Assembly: GCA_017536965.1 (NCBI GenBank) | Contig: JAFWCK010000049.1 | Location: 1 to 64,000, forward strand | Length of the DNA stretch: 64,000 nt | Direction of reading: 5' to 3' | Source: Lachnospiraceae bacterium | Lineage (GTDB): Bacteria; Bacillota; Clostridia; Lachnospirales; Lachnospiraceae | Shown: positions 8,755 through 18,420 of the stretch, piece by piece | Position numbering within the stretch: the first letter of the stretch is position 1 | Layout: every line of letters starts with the position of its first letter | Notes under the pieces: generated by a model | Seen by the model: the letters and a program-made list of their open reading frames with translations, nothing else | What the model was told of the DNA's origin: nothing | The model's database searches: none | Made by a program: the position numbers and the translations under genes

Positions 8755-8783
8755 ATTTTACACAATTATATATATGAATGCAA
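8755..8783 (-). promoter_or_regulatory. Promoter of the glycine riboswitch-symporter transcript
   Basis: Minus-strand -35 TTGCAT (8778-8783), 17-bp spacer, -10 TAAAAT (8755-8760). The predicted start is about 20 nt before the first aptamer stem. Confidence 0.65.
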
Positions 8784-8794
8784 TAGCGTTTTGT

Positions 8795-10312
8795 CTAATT
8801 AGTCAGTCTGTATATTTCCGTGTATTTTTTCTCTAAATAATCGGCAAAATTACCTGCATCGAACGGTTCTTCCAGAACTCTTTCCAATACCTCTTCCGGA
8901 GTGTACAGCGATCCATATCTCCAGATTTTCTCTTTGTTCCAGGTATTGATCCGGCTAAAATCGCCTTTGCTCAGGTCACTGTCTACATCTACAGTCTCTT
9001 TCATTTTCTTCAGGAACTGTGCGCCATAAGCGCTTCCCAGTGCATAAGAAGGGAAATAGCCGATGCTGCCGCCGGACCAGTGGGAATCCTGCAGCACACC
9101 GTGTTTGTCGTCCGGTACATCGATGCCAAGATATTCTTTATACAAACGATTCCATTCTGCCGGGAAGTCTTTGACTGCCAGCTCACCTGCCATTGCTTTC
9201 TTTTCCAGTTCGTAGCGGATCATGACGTGAAGTGCATAAGTCACCTCATCGGCTTCCGTCCGGATCAGGGATGGCTCCACTTTGTTGATAGCTTTATAGA
9301 AATCTTCTGCAGATGCGTTTGCAAGAGCAGGATTACCCTCTCCCAGCAATTCTTTGACAGTTGGGAGAATAAAAGAGGTAAACGCTTTGCTTCTGGCCAG
9401 CAGATTCTCATAGAAGCGGCTCTGACTTTCATGAATTCCCATGGATACACCGCCGTCCAGTGTTGTATAAGCCAGATCCTCATCGGATGCCATATCATAA
9501 AGCGCATGTCCGCCTTCATGGATCACACTGAACATGGAGAATGAAAAGTTACTTTCATCATAACGGGTGGTGATCCTAACGTCCTCATGGGAACCGATGG
9601 ACGTAGTAAACGGATGCTCGGTCGTCCCAAGGACACAGTGTCCCGGATCGATCCCCATCTGATTCATCAGGAAAGAAGACAGCTTTGCCTGCTTATCTTC
9701 CGGGAAATTACCGAATAAACAGCTGTCATCCACCTGTGGAGCAGCCTTGATCTTTTCCAGCAGCGGCACGATCCGCGCACGCAAAGTGGCAAAGAAAGCA
9801 TCACAGATTTCTTTATTCAAGCCGTCTTCATACTGATCCAGCCAGTAATCATATGGGTCCTTTTCCGGCGCACAATAGCCGGCAAAACGGATATTGGTTT
9901 CAAAGATCTTCTCCAGGGTCGGACGAAATGCTTCAAAATCATTGTTCTCTTTCGCACTGCGCCACAGATCATAAGCGCCAGCCAGAAGACTGCGGTAAGC
10001 AATATACTCATCCATCGGGATCTTCTGCATCTGACGGATATCTTTTAAAAGCAGGAAGACCATCCGCTTTTCTTTCTGGTTCAACTCCTCTTTTCTATCA
10101 TCCAGGAACTCCAGCATTTCGATGGTTTCTTTTCCGGTCGACAGCTGATAAAACTCGCTGCTCAAAATAGCAAGCGCATGTTCTCTGTTCTTTGCGGTTT
10201 TCTTTGGTGCACTGGTTGCCTCATCATAATAAATGAGCTCCATAGCATGCATATAGGCGCTCATCTTGCTCTGCAGTTCCATCAATTGTTTTTTTGCTTC
10301 GTTAATGTCCAT
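8795..10312 (-). CDS. Carboxypeptidase Taq family metallopeptidase (M32)
   Basis: A 505-residue cytoplasmic zinc carboxypeptidase, the usual length for M32. The zinc motif HEGGH is at about residues 265-269 (IHEGGHALYD), followed by HESQSRFYEN with the further conserved ligand region. DPYDYWLDQYEDG and the C-terminal GSIGYFPSYALGSAYGAQ stretch are also family hallmarks. The start chosen is MDINEAKK (ATG at 10310-10312), which has GGAGG 8 bp upstream; an in-frame start 14 codons earlier lacks such a site. The gene follows the HD hydrolase gene by 28 bp and is probably the last gene of the lepB operon. It trims residues from the C-termini of peptides. Confidence 0.93.
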   Translation of the reverse strand: MDINEAKKQLMELQSKMSAYMHAMELIYYDEATSAPKKTAKNREHALAILSSEFYQLSTGKETIEMLEFLDDRKEELNQKEKRMVFLLLKDIRQMQKIPMDEYIAYRSLLAGAYDLWRSAKENNDFEAFRPTLEKIFETNIRFAGYCAPEKDPYDYWLDQYEDGLNKEICDAFFATLRARIVPLLEKIKAAPQVDDSCLFGNFPEDKQAKLSSFLMNQMGIDPGHCVLGTTEHPFTTSIGSHEDVRITTRYDESNFSFSMFSVIHEGGHALYDMASDEDLAYTTLDGGVSMGIHESQSRFYENLLARSKAFTSFILPTVKELLGEGNPALANASAEDFYKAINKVEPSLIRTEADEVTYALHVMIRYELEKKAMAGELAVKDFPAEWNRLYKEYLGIDVPDDKHGVLQDSHWSGGSIGYFPSYALGSAYGAQFLKKMKETVDVDSDLSKGDFSRINTWNKEKIWRYGSLYTPEEVLERVLEEPFDAGNFADYLEKKYTEIYRLTN

Positions 10313-10340
10313 GTTGTTTTCCTCCAATAAAATGGGAAGT

Positions 10341-10961
10341 CTATTTAGTTCCATCTCCTGGAAGGATATTTCCTTCCGCTACATTTTCTGTAATGATCTG
10401 ACTGCACAGATCAAACAGCGCTTCGCTGCCGGCTTTCACTCTTGCCACGCGGTCACGCGCCTGTTTTTCTGTCACATCGTGATCCACCCATGCCAGTCCA
10501 TTTCCCAAGTCGTTCATCAAGATCGGATGCAGAATATCCAGGCTCAAGGCAAATTTCGCTTCCTTTGTCTCACCCGCTTCATATTCATCCCAAAGCTCAC
10601 GGATCCAATCGGCCTGATCATCCGGAAGAATATGAAAGATCCGCTCAGCGGCTTTCAGTTCTCTCTCCCGTTTTGTTTTATTTGCCTCCGGGTCATAGGC
10701 ATAGGTATCTCCGGCATCGATCTCCACCATGTCATGGATCAGGACCAGCTGCATGACATGCAGCAGATCCACATCTTCATTGGCATATTCTTTCAGGACC
10801 ATGGCCATGAGCGCCAGATGCCAGGAATGCTCTGCATCGTTTTCCTGTCGGGAAAGATTGCTGACATAAGTTTGACGGAATATATTCTTGATCTTATCGA
10901 TCTCACTGATAAAGTCGATCTGCTGTTTCAGCCGGCTGTCGGCAATGGTGTTCTCGTTCAC
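10341..10961 (-). CDS. HD domain hydrolase (YfbR-like 5'-nucleotidase family)
   Basis: A 206-residue HD-superfamily protein. The metal-binding set is visible: HSWH near residues 45-48, the HD pair in LIHDMVEIDAGD near 76-77, and later acidic residues. This resembles the HD_3 group that contains the 5'-deoxynucleotidase YfbR, so hydrolysis of a nucleotide phosphoester is the best guess. Translation starts at GTG (10959-10961) with GGGGG 7 bp upstream and overlaps the lepB stop by four bases, which suggests coupling. The family is clear; the substrate is not. Confidence 0.85.
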   Translation of the reverse strand: MNENTIADSRLKQQIDFISEIDKIKNIFRQTYVSNLSRQENDAEHSWHLALMAMVLKEYANEDVDLLHVMQLVLIHDMVEIDAGDTYAYDPEANKTKRERELKAAERIFHILPDDQADWIRELWDEYEAGETKEAKFALSLDILHPILMNDLGNGLAWVDHDVTEKQARDRVARVKAGSEALFDLCSQIITENVAEGNILPGDGTK

Positions 10962-11605
10962 TTCAATACCCCCGCATACTTAGTCGGCCAGTAACAGTAC
11001 ACCGCTTTTCCTATAATCGCTTTTTTTGAAACAAAGTGATTGTCCCAGAAACGGCTGTCGTGAGAATTGCCCCGGTTATCGCCCATAACAAAATAATGTC
11101 CTTCCGGCACCGTGAACGGACCACAGTTGTAATTCTTTCCTTCGATCGGCCTCTCCCAGTAATCCGGATTGATATAATCCTCTTCCATTGCCACGCCGTC
11201 GATATATGTGATGCCGTCGATCATTTCTACGGTTTCTCCCGGAAGACCAACGATACGTTTTACAAAGATCTGTTTCGGATCATCCGGATAATGGAATACG
11301 ATGATGTCTCCCCGGTCCGGTTTTTCAAACCAGTAGGAAAAACGAAGTCCGATCATCCTTGAATTGGTCATGATCGTCCTTTCCATGGAGCCGGACGGGA
11401 CCGTGGAATTTACGATCACAAAAAAGTTGATGCATAATGCTGCTGCCAGAGCAATCACAATGACTACGACCCAATCCAAAACCACAAATAGTTTCGGATT
11501 CTTTGCTCTTTGCGCTTCTTTCCATTTTTTCCGTCGTTCCTTCGGGCTCAGAAGCTCTTCATCTTCCATTATGGTATTATAACCTTCTTTGTTTTCCTGA
11601 TTCAT
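10958..11605 (-). CDS. lepB: Signal peptidase I
   Basis: A 215-residue membrane protease that cleaves signal peptides of exported proteins. A charged N-terminus is followed by one transmembrane helix at about residues 40-66. Catalytic Ser is near 73 in PSGSME and the Lys general base near 116 in KRIVGLPGE; GDNRGNSHDSRFW is the conserved box E. The single membrane anchor matches Gram-positive Sip-type enzymes. The charged cytoplasmic extension of about 38 residues is longer than in SipS. The ATG at 11603-11605 has GAGG only about 4-5 bp upstream, so the start is a little uncertain. It heads an apparent operon with the HD hydrolase and the M32 peptidase. Confidence 0.95.
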   Translation of the reverse strand: MNQENKEGYNTIMEDEELLSPKERRKKWKEAQRAKNPKLFVVLDWVVVIVIALAAALCINFFVIVNSTVPSGSMERTIMTNSRMIGLRFSYWFEKPDRGDIIVFHYPDDPKQIFVKRIVGLPGETVEMIDGITYIDGVAMEEDYINPDYWERPIEGKNYNCGPFTVPEGHYFVMGDNRGNSHDSRFWDNHFVSKKAIIGKAVYCYWPTKYAGVLK

Positions 11606-11768
11606 GCAACCTCAATTTTTAATTCTTTATTATTTTTTCTTAGGGAAAATTAATATAAATTTAACATTTATCCCCATCATATTTATAGAAATTGTGGATA
11701 ACTCCGTTTTTCTGCACACACCATATGTGGTTTGTTGCTTATTTTTCGGGCACAAGATTTGTCATTTC

Positions 11769-12686
11769 TTACTCTTTGACCATGATCTTAACAGCTCTCG
11801 AATGAATCCGGATATCCACATCTTTGTGTTTTCCACAGTCTTCGCCGTCAATCACCCACTGTACATCCGCATCCGATGTGAAGCGGATGCGCTTCGCCTT
11901 GAACTTGGAGACTACTTCGTTGGATTGATCCTTATCCGGACTCAGGAACATATTGATCACCTGCTTATTAAAATCCAGGATATTTTCCGGCCTTTTCAGC
12001 AGAGCCACTTCAAATAATCCATCCTGCAGATCAACTGTGCTTCCAGTTATGCCGCTGAACCCTCCTACGCTTAATGTATTAGTGACCATTCCCAGGTAAT
12101 AGTCCCCTTCTACCGTATGGCTCTGTCCGTTTTCGTCTTGATACTCAATCTTAAGAAGATAGGATTCCATCTCGACCAGAGCCTTGATTCCCTCTCCAAG
12201 ATAAGCACCATATCCGAAGATCCTTTTTGCCTCCTGCGGTGTAAAAGCGGACACGGCAGATAGTTTACCGAAAGACGCCACATAAGTAAAGAATGATTCA
12301 TTCATACTGCCGATATCGGTTTCAAACGGTATCCCTCCGGCAGCCACTTTCATGGCCCCAGTCACCTGTCCCGGAATATGGTAGCTCCTGCCAGTATCAT
12401 TGGTCGAACCGGTCGGAATAAAACCGATCGGTTTTCTTTTTTCTTCCGGAAGCTCCATCATGGCAGATACGATCTCACTCAACGTTCCATCTCCGCCTGC
12501 GCAGACGATGCGGTCGAACACATCAATGTTTTCCTGCACTTCCCGTTTTCCATCCAGAGGTCCTTTGGTCCGATATAAAGCGACTTGGAAGCCTTCCTGC
12601 TCGAAAATGTTTACAACCTCATCCAGATGATGCAGGATCCTGCCTTTTCCGGCATTCGGATTATAAACAAATAAGACTTTTCTCAT
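11769..12686 (-). CDS. Diacylglycerol kinase family lipid kinase (YegS/DgkB-like)
   Basis: A 305-residue soluble lipid kinase of the DAGK_cat family. The ATP site GGDGTLSEIV lies near residues 64-73, the N-terminus has the expected NPNAGKG, and GFIPTGSTNDTGR is the second nucleotide-binding stretch. The C-terminal half has GDYYLGMVTN and DGLFEVALL, as in YegS and DgkB. It phosphorylates diacylglycerol or a similar lipid in membrane lipid turnover. The start is 4 bp after the pepP stop, so the two are translationally coupled. It is the last gene of the glpK-tcdA-pepP unit. Glycerol kinase in the same operon hints at a shared glycerolipid theme, which is an inference. Confidence 0.9.
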   Translation of the reverse strand: MRKVLFVYNPNAGKGRILHHLDEVVNIFEQEGFQVALYRTKGPLDGKREVQENIDVFDRIVCAGGDGTLSEIVSAMMELPEEKRKPIGFIPTGSTNDTGRSYHIPGQVTGAMKVAAGGIPFETDIGSMNESFFTYVASFGKLSAVSAFTPQEAKRIFGYGAYLGEGIKALVEMESYLLKIEYQDENGQSHTVEGDYYLGMVTNTLSVGGFSGITGSTVDLQDGLFEVALLKRPENILDFNKQVINMFLSPDKDQSNEVVSKFKAKRIRFTSDADVQWVIDGEDCGKHKDVDIRIHSRAVKIMVKE

Positions 12687-12690
12687 TTCG

Positions 12691-14445
12691 TTAAATCTCT
12701 CTTGTGTACTCTTTTAACCAGTCTTTTAAATCCTCATCCACATAGGATTCGATCGTATCATAAACCAGCTTATGATATGCATTCAGAAGTTTCACATCTT
12801 CTTCGGTCAGATATTGTTTATCAATGCCGTCCAGATCGATCGGTATGAACGTCAGGTTTTCAAACTGCAGGAACGTGCCGTCTTCTGTTTCCATATAAGG
12901 TACAACGATCATCTCGTTCTCTGTACGGATGCCATATTTTCCTTCACGGTAAACACCTGGTTCATTTGTTACGACCATGCCCTCTTCAAACGGAGCAGAC
13001 GGGCCTGACTCCTTGATCTCCCACTTAATGTTGTGCGGTCCCTCATGTACATTTAAAATATGTCCCACGCCATGTCCTGTTCCGCATTTATAATCCATGC
13101 CTTCTTTCCACATGACCTGGCGCGCGCTGTAATCCACGTTCTCTCCTCTGCATCCTTTGATGAACTTGGCATCCAGAAGACGCAGCATAGAAGCAGCTGT
13201 CAGGGTAAAGGCTTTTTTCTCCTCATCAGTCAGTTCTCCCAGCACAAAGGTTCTTGTAATATCTGTTGTCCCATCCTGGTACTGTCCGCCACTGTCTACC
13301 AGCAGCATGCCTTCTGCTTTGATTTCACTGGCCTTTCCCGGGACTGCAGCATAATGCATCATAGCAGCATTCTCTTTATAAGCAGCAATCGTTCCAAAGG
13401 AACGGTCCAGGAATTTGTCATCCTGTTTCCGAAGGCCGGTCAGGTATTCATCTACACTGATCTCATCCATCGGGATTTTCCCGGCATTCGTTTTCAGCCA
13501 ATGCATAAATTTGATCACCGCCGCGCTGTCACGTTTTAAAGCTTCTTTCAAACAAGCTTTTTCCGTCTCATTCTTCTTTGCTTTCATCAATGTGGACGGG
13601 TTTTTGATATCAATAATAGAACAGCCCTGGTCTGCAAAATACCGATAGGTATCATAACTGATCCGGCTGGTATCCATCAGCACATTATCGAAGGTTACAT
13701 CTTCGTTTTTATACCACTCTCTTCCGTACCCTTTTCCATTGGTGTAAAGATGTGAAATACCTCCGCTGATTAAAGCAAACGCATAGGCCACCGGATTGCA
13801 AGGCACATCGTTGGCACGGATATTGAAAGTCCAGGCAATATCATCCAATGAATTCAGGAAATAACCGTAAGAACCATTAAGGACTCCTTTCGGGTCTTCC
13901 TCAATTGCTTTCTCCAGTTCCACACGGATACGTTTCAGTTTGTCTTCGCTCTTTTCTCCGCAGACATCCAGCGGTACTTCCCAGATTTCCGAAAACTCCT
14001 GTGCCGGACGGTCTGTCCAGATCTCTCCGACCAGATCTCTGTTATAGATCACACCGGCTGCCTTACGGCTGATCTTTCTGGCAAACGCAGCATTCACAAC
14101 AGAGCCGTCAAAGCCCAGCACCTTTCCTGCTGCCATATCTGTCACAAAAGCGGACGGTTCCGGTACATCCGGCTGTCCCCACTTCATCAGAATGATCTCA
14201 CTGCCTTCCAGCTGATTGGCTGCCTGAATATAATAGCGGCCATCAGCAAACAGCCATGCCTGGTCTTTGGTTATGATCACATGGCCTGCCGATCCGGTAA
14301 ACCCGGTCAGAAAACTGATGCAGCGGAAATGAGCTGCTACATATTCACTGTTATGGCAGTCACTCATCGGAATGTAATAAACATCGATTCCTGCGGATGC
14401 CATTAATTGTCTGATTTGTTTGATTCTTTCGTTTACTTCGCTCAT
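12691..14445 (-). CDS. pepP: Xaa-Pro aminopeptidase, long aminopeptidase P type (M24B)
   Basis: A 584-residue metallopeptidase that removes N-terminal residues before proline. Two creatinase-like N-terminal domains come first, then the pita-bread catalytic domain. Metal ligands are visible in order: the two Asp of DGTTDITR, His in GTGHGVGH, Glu in NEPGVY and Glu in TENEMI. The length and C-terminal extension match the long eukaryote-like aminopeptidase P1 form rather than the about 350-residue PepQ type. The gene starts 2 bp after the TcdA-like gene stop. Confidence 0.94.
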   Translation of the reverse strand: MSEVNERIKQIRQLMASAGIDVYYIPMSDCHNSEYVAAHFRCISFLTGFTGSAGHVIITKDQAWLFADGRYYIQAANQLEGSEIILMKWGQPDVPEPSAFVTDMAAGKVLGFDGSVVNAAFARKISRKAAGVIYNRDLVGEIWTDRPAQEFSEIWEVPLDVCGEKSEDKLKRIRVELEKAIEEDPKGVLNGSYGYFLNSLDDIAWTFNIRANDVPCNPVAYAFALISGGISHLYTNGKGYGREWYKNEDVTFDNVLMDTSRISYDTYRYFADQGCSIIDIKNPSTLMKAKKNETEKACLKEALKRDSAAVIKFMHWLKTNAGKIPMDEISVDEYLTGLRKQDDKFLDRSFGTIAAYKENAAMMHYAAVPGKASEIKAEGMLLVDSGGQYQDGTTDITRTFVLGELTDEEKKAFTLTAASMLRLLDAKFIKGCRGENVDYSARQVMWKEGMDYKCGTGHGVGHILNVHEGPHNIKWEIKESGPSAPFEEGMVVTNEPGVYREGKYGIRTENEMIVVPYMETEDGTFLQFENLTFIPIDLDGIDKQYLTEEDVKLLNAYHKLVYDTIESYVDEDLKDWLKEYTREI

Positions 14446-14447
14446 GA

Positions 14448-15137
14448 TTATCCCCTTATCAGATCCATTATTACTTCGTTTGCCAGCAGGATCCCTGCTG
14501 CTGCCACTGTCGTTACCAGCGAACCGATCTTCTCTGTCGCTCCTTCCGGCCGGGCAGCCGGTTCGGTGGAAAAAACGACTTTTACATTTTCAATTCCTCT
14601 AACTTTTAATTCTTTCCGCATGACCTTTGCCAGCGGGCAGACACTTGTCTGTGCAATATCGCTGACATGAAAAGCCGTCGGATCTTTTTTATTGCCAGCA
14701 CCCATACAGCTGATGACAGGAACATCTGCTTTTTTTGCCTGTTCGATGAGTGAAAGTTTTGCAGTAACCGTATCGATCGCATCAATGACATAATCAAAAA
14801 CAGTAAAATCAATCTCGCCTGCTTTTTCCGGAAGATAAAACATCTGGTGAATGTTGATCTTCAGATCCGGACGGATAGATAAAGCCCTCTCTTTGGCCAC
14901 TTCTGTTTTATCCCTTCCAAGAACATTTGTGGTGGAAAGCAGCTGTCGGTTCAGGTTGGATACATCAAAGACATCTCCGTCATACAGATCCAGTTCTCCA
15001 ACTCCTGCGCGCACTAGTGCTTCCAGGCAATAGCCCCCAACACCGCCCAATCCGAACAAAGCAACATGCGATGCTTTTAATTTTTCGATTGCCGCATCTC
15101 CCAGGATAAGTCTTGTCCTGGTATCAATCTCACTCAT
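14448..15137 (-). CDS. tcdA: ThiF/E1-like enzyme, probable tRNA threonylcarbamoyladenosine dehydratase
   Basis: A 229-residue E1-like adenylating enzyme. The nucleotide site [15 protein letters not shown] is at about residues 27-41, with DxDxxxxSNLNRQ-type residues following ([13 protein letters not shown]) and the conserved [13 protein letters not shown] and [13 protein letters not shown]. This set matches TcdA/CsdL, which dehydrates t6A to the cyclic form ct6A in tRNAs that read ANN codons. The start overlaps the glpK stop in ATGA. The assignment rests on overall sequence features rather than on a tested activity. Confidence 0.88.
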   Translation of the reverse strand: MSEIDTRTRLILGDAAIEKLKASHVALFGLGGVGGYCLEALVRAGVGELDLYDGDVFDVSNLNRQLLSTTNVLGRDKTEVAKERALSIRPDLKINIHQMFYLPEKAGEIDFTVFDYVIDAIDTVTAKLSLIEQAKKADVPVISCMGAGNKKDPTAFHVSDIAQTSVCPLAKVMRKELKVRGIENVKVVFSTEPAARPEGATEKIGSLVTTVAAAGILLANEVIMDLIRG

Positions 15138-16627
15138 TCTTTATTCTTAGCCCAGAATTCTGCTGTCTTCACAGCCCGGTTCCAGCCTTTGATCCTTTCT
15201 TCTCTTTCCTTCTTCTCCATTACCGGTTTAAAGATGCGGTCTGTCTTTTGGTTATTGATCAGCTCCTCTTCATTTTTCCAGTAACCGGTGGTCAGCCCTG
15301 CCAGATAAGCAGCTCCCAATGCGGTCGTCTCTACCATCTTCGGACGCTCGATCACAGTATCTACAATATCTGACTGGAACTGCATCAACAGATTGTTATG
15401 GCTGGCACCGCCATCCACTTTCAAAGAATTTAAAGGACAGCCTGCATCTGCTTCCATTGCCCTGATCACATCGTGTGTCTGATATGCAATTGATTCCAGG
15501 CAGGCTCGTGAAAGGTTGTTCTTATTAAATCCCCGGGTGATGCCGACCAGCGTGCCTCTTGCATCCTGATCCCAATATGGCGCACCAAGTCCGGTAAATG
15601 CCGGAACAAAATATGCTCCCAGTGTATCTGCCACAGCCTCTGCGCTCTTTTCGCTGGCACTGGCTTTCCGTACGACTTCCATCTCATCACGCAGCCATTG
15701 GATCACGGCCCCGCCAATAAAGATGCTGCCTTCCAGCACATAATCCACTTTTTCGCTCCTGCCGGCTGCAATGGTCGTCAGCAGTCCATTTTTGGAGCGT
15801 ATAGCTTTTTCCCCAGTATTCATCAGCAGGAAACAGCCAGTCCCATATGTGTTTTTGACATCTCCTTTATGGAATCCGCAAAGGCCAAACAGGGAGGACT
15901 GCTGGTCACCGGCCACGCCGGCGATCGGGATCTCACCATTGACAATGAACGGATCCGCATATCCAAACAGATAGCCCGAAGGATGGACCTCCGGAAGCAT
16001 GCTCTCCGGAATGCGGAAATACTCCAGGATCTCCTTATCCCAGCGGAGCTTGCGGATATCAAAAAGCATCGTTCGTGATGCGTTTGTATAGTCAGTTGCA
16101 TGGATGGTACCGCCGCTCAATTTCCACATCAGCCAGGTATCGATCGTTCCAAAAAGAAGATCTCCTGCTTCTGCTGCAGCTCTGGCACCTTTTACGTTGT
16201 CCAGTATCCATTGAATCTTGGATGCGCTGAAATAAGCATCCGGGATCAGTCCTGTCCGCTGCCGGATCTTTTTCTGCATGTCAGCTGGAATGGCATCGAT
16301 GATCGGTGCAGTCCTGCGGCACTGCCAGACAATGGCATTGTAAACAGGTTCTCCTGTCTTTTTATTCCAGACGACTGTCGTTTCTCTCTGGTTGGTAATG
16401 CCGATACCCGCAATATTTTCTGCTTTTGCTCCGATCTTTGCCATCGCCTCGATCGCTACAGAAGCCTGCGTCGACCAGATTTCCATCGGATCATGCTCCA
16501 CCCAGCCCGGCTTAGGATAGATCTGCGGGAATTCTCTCTGACTGACGCTTTTGATCTCGCCTTTTTTATTAAACAGGATACAGCGGGAACTGGTCGTCCC
16601 CTGATCAAGAGCCATGATATATTTCAT
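15134..16627 (-). CDS. glpK: Glycerol kinase
   Basis: A 497-residue FGGY-family sugar kinase of the normal GlpK length. It converts glycerol to glycerol 3-phosphate with ATP. Signatures include [14 protein letters not shown] at the N-terminus, [24 protein letters not shown] and [13 protein letters not shown]. The start is MKYIMALDQ (ATG at 16625-16627, GGAGG 8-10 bp upstream); the longer frame has no good site. No glpF or glpD gene is next to it. Instead it leads into the tcdA, pepP and lipid kinase genes, an unusual set. A -10 TATAAT lies at 16658-16663 with only a poor -35. Confidence 0.96.
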   Translation of the reverse strand: MKYIMALDQGTTSSRCILFNKKGEIKSVSQREFPQIYPKPGWVEHDPMEIWSTQASVAIEAMAKIGAKAENIAGIGITNQRETTVVWNKKTGEPVYNAIVWQCRRTAPIIDAIPADMQKKIRQRTGLIPDAYFSASKIQWILDNVKGARAAAEAGDLLFGTIDTWLMWKLSGGTIHATDYTNASRTMLFDIRKLRWDKEILEYFRIPESMLPEVHPSGYLFGYADPFIVNGEIPIAGVAGDQQSSLFGLCGFHKGDVKNTYGTGCFLLMNTGEKAIRSKNGLLTTIAAGRSEKVDYVLEGSIFIGGAVIQWLRDEMEVVRKASASEKSAEAVADTLGAYFVPAFTGLGAPYWDQDARGTLVGITRGFNKNNLSRACLESIAYQTHDVIRAMEADAGCPLNSLKVDGGASHNNLLMQFQSDIVDTVIERPKMVETTALGAAYLAGLTTGYWKNEEELINNQKTDRIFKPVMEKKEREERIKGWNRAVKTAEFWAKNKE

Positions 16628-16657
16628 TGTGATGTACCTCCGAATACAGTATTGATT

Positions 16658-16663
16658 ATTATA
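16658..16663 (-). promoter_or_regulatory. Likely -10 element of the glpK promoter
   Basis: A perfect TATAAT on the minus strand 30 bp before the glpK start codon. The -35 position holds only TATTTC at 17 bp, so the promoter may be weak or activator dependent. Confidence 0.4.
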
Positions 16664-16698
16664 GCATATTTTCCGGGAACGAAATATGAAATGTATAT

Positions 16699-16724
16699 AA
16701 AAAGGAGACCGTTTCCGGTCTCCC
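16699..16724 (-). terminator. Intrinsic terminator of the suf unit
   Basis: On the minus strand GGAGACCG and CGGTCTCC (16704-16711 with 16716-16723) form a stem with a 4-nt loop followed by TTTTT. It lies between the SufBD stop and the glpK promoter. Confidence 0.92.
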
Positions 16725-16745
16725 ATTTCGTGATGATTTTTATTA

Positions 16746-17672
16746 TTATTTCAAAAATCCGGCGATGATCTCCTGCTCTGCCTCTTCTTCAGTCAGACCC
16801 AGTGTCATCAGTTTGATCAGCTGTTCTCCGGCAATCCGTCCGATAGCTGCCTCATGGATCAGAGCCGCATCCAGATCGTTTGCCACGATTTCCGGTGATG
16901 CAGAGATCTTTGCATTGTCCATAATAATGGCATCGCATTCCGTATGGGATGCACATTTAGCATTTCCGGTAATGTTTGCCGTGAAGGTCTGTGTGGAATC
17001 ATCCTTTGCTACAGCACGGCTGATCAGATCACAGCTGGAATCTACTCCATCCATAACAACGGTAAAGATGGCATCCGCATGCTGGTCTTTATGTGTCATC
17101 AGCTTATCGCGAACGACCAGTTTGCTTCCTTCGCCGCGGATAAAGGCTTTGGTATCGCGCACAGTATCATCAATCCCTTTGATCTGGGTGGTCTCCATCT
17201 CCATGTACCCGCCCTCTTCAATCTCTACGATCGTAGTCGGATTCATGATATTCTTTCCATCCGCATTTGGTTCATTCTCGCCATAGTGCTTTTCAATGTA
17301 TTTCACGCGTGCATTTTTGCCTACATGGAATGTATGAATGCCGTCATGCTGGCTGGTCTGATCTCCACAATTGTGGATGCCGCAGCCGGCAACGATGGTC
17401 ACATCTGCGTCATCCCCGATAAAGAAATCATTATAGACGAGATCCTTCAGTCCGCTCTCACTGATGATGACCGGAATATGAACACTCTCGTTTTTGGTAC
17501 CCGGCTTGATTATGATATCAATGCCCGGCTTGTCTTCTTTTGTAACGATATCAATATTGGCCGTCGTATTCCGTTCGCCAAGCTGTCCGTTTGCGCGGAT
17601 GTTATAGGCTCCTTCCGGAACTTCATGAATATCTGCGACTGTCGCCAAAAGATCTTTTTGTATCTGATCCAT
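16746..17672 (-). CDS. SufB/SufD-family Fe-S cluster assembly scaffold protein (single short form)
   Basis: A 308-residue protein of the SufBD family, shorter than typical SufB (about 465) or SufD (about 430). The right-handed beta-helix core is recognisable through [33 protein letters not shown] and [12 protein letters not shown]. It lacks the long N-terminal helical domain. It follows the SufC ATPase gene by 19 bp; no SufS, SufU or second SufBD gene is nearby. This two-gene architecture matches minimal SUF-like (SMS) systems described in archaea and anaerobic bacteria. A role in building or repairing Fe-S clusters with the neighbouring ATPase is a strong inference. Confidence 0.85.
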   Translation of the reverse strand: MDQIQKDLLATVADIHEVPEGAYNIRANGQLGERNTTANIDIVTKEDKPGIDIIIKPGTKNESVHIPVIISESGLKDLVYNDFFIGDDADVTIVAGCGIHNCGDQTSQHDGIHTFHVGKNARVKYIEKHYGENEPNADGKNIMNPTTIVEIEEGGYMEMETTQIKGIDDTVRDTKAFIRGEGSKLVVRDKLMTHKDQHADAIFTVVMDGVDSSCDLISRAVAKDDSTQTFTANITGNAKCASHTECDAIIMDNAKISASPEIVANDLDAALIHEAAIGRIAGEQLIKLMTLGLTEEEAEQEIIAGFLK

Positions 17673-17691
17673 TCTGCTCTCTTTCTATCTT

Positions 17692-18411
17692 TTACTGATA
17701 ATACCGGCAGCCTTCCATTCCTTTTAAAAGCTCCGGCAGGATCTCATCTTTTTTGCTGAATGCAGCAACTTCTCCGTTATTGATCACTGCGATCTCATCT
17801 GCAATATCAAGGATACGCTCCTGATGGCTGATGATCAGAATGTTGCGGTTGGCATCGCTGCGCATTTTTTCAAACACTTTGATCAGATTGGAAAAACTCC
17901 AGAGATCAATTCCTGCTTCCGGCTCATCCAGAATGCAGAGTTTTGTGTTTCTGGCGATCAGCTGTGCGATCTCGATCCGCTTTAACTCGCCTCCGGATAA
18001 ACTGCCGTCTACATCACGGTCAATATAATCCCGCGCGCAAAGCCCGACCTCACTCAAATAAGCGCAGGCCTGCGCGATCGTCGTTTCTTTTCCGGCAGCC
18101 AGTGTCATCAGATCTTTTACTTTGATACCTTTAAAACGCACCGGTGACTGGAATGCGAAACTGATTCCCAGTTTTGCACGATCTGTGATGGACATATCTG
18201 TGATATCCGTACCGTCAAAAATGATCTGGCCGGATGTCGGGCGGTAGATTCCCGCGATCAGTTTAGCCAACGTGGATTTGCCACCACCATTTGGTCCGGT
18301 GATGGCAATAAATTTGTTATCTTCTATCGTCAGCGAGATATTGTTAATGATCTCTTTTTCTGCATTGTTATCATCTGTGACGGAGAAGCAGAGGTTTTTC
18401 AGTTCTAACAT
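17692..18411 (-). CDS. sufC: SufC-type Fe-S cluster assembly ATPase
   Basis: A 239-residue ABC ATPase without membrane part. Walker A is GPNGGGKST at residues 39-47, the signature LSGGELKRIEIAQ, and Walker B LCILDEPEAGIDLWSF; the EAGID stretch is typical of SufC. It would dimerise on the SufBD-like protein encoded next. The start has AGGAGAGTGAC before ATG, 9 bp after the LD-carboxypeptidase stop, so the three genes form one transcript. Confidence 0.92.
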   Translation of the reverse strand: MLELKNLCFSVTDDNNAEKEIINNISLTIEDNKFIAITGPNGGGKSTLAKLIAGIYRPTSGQIIFDGTDITDMSITDRAKLGISFAFQSPVRFKGIKVKDLMTLAAGKETTIAQACAYLSEVGLCARDYIDRDVDGSLSGGELKRIEIAQLIARNTKLCILDEPEAGIDLWSFSNLIKVFEKMRSDANRNILIISHQERILDIADEIAVINNGEVAAFSKKDEILPELLKGMEGCRYYQ

Positions 18412-18420
18412 GTCACTCTC

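Noticed and set aside
11668..11701. DnaA-box-like sites upstream of lepB (TTATCCACA on the minus strand, TTATCCCCA on the plus strand)
   Set aside because: Only one perfect and one imperfect box and no dnaA or dnaN nearby; one match is expected by chance in a window of this size.
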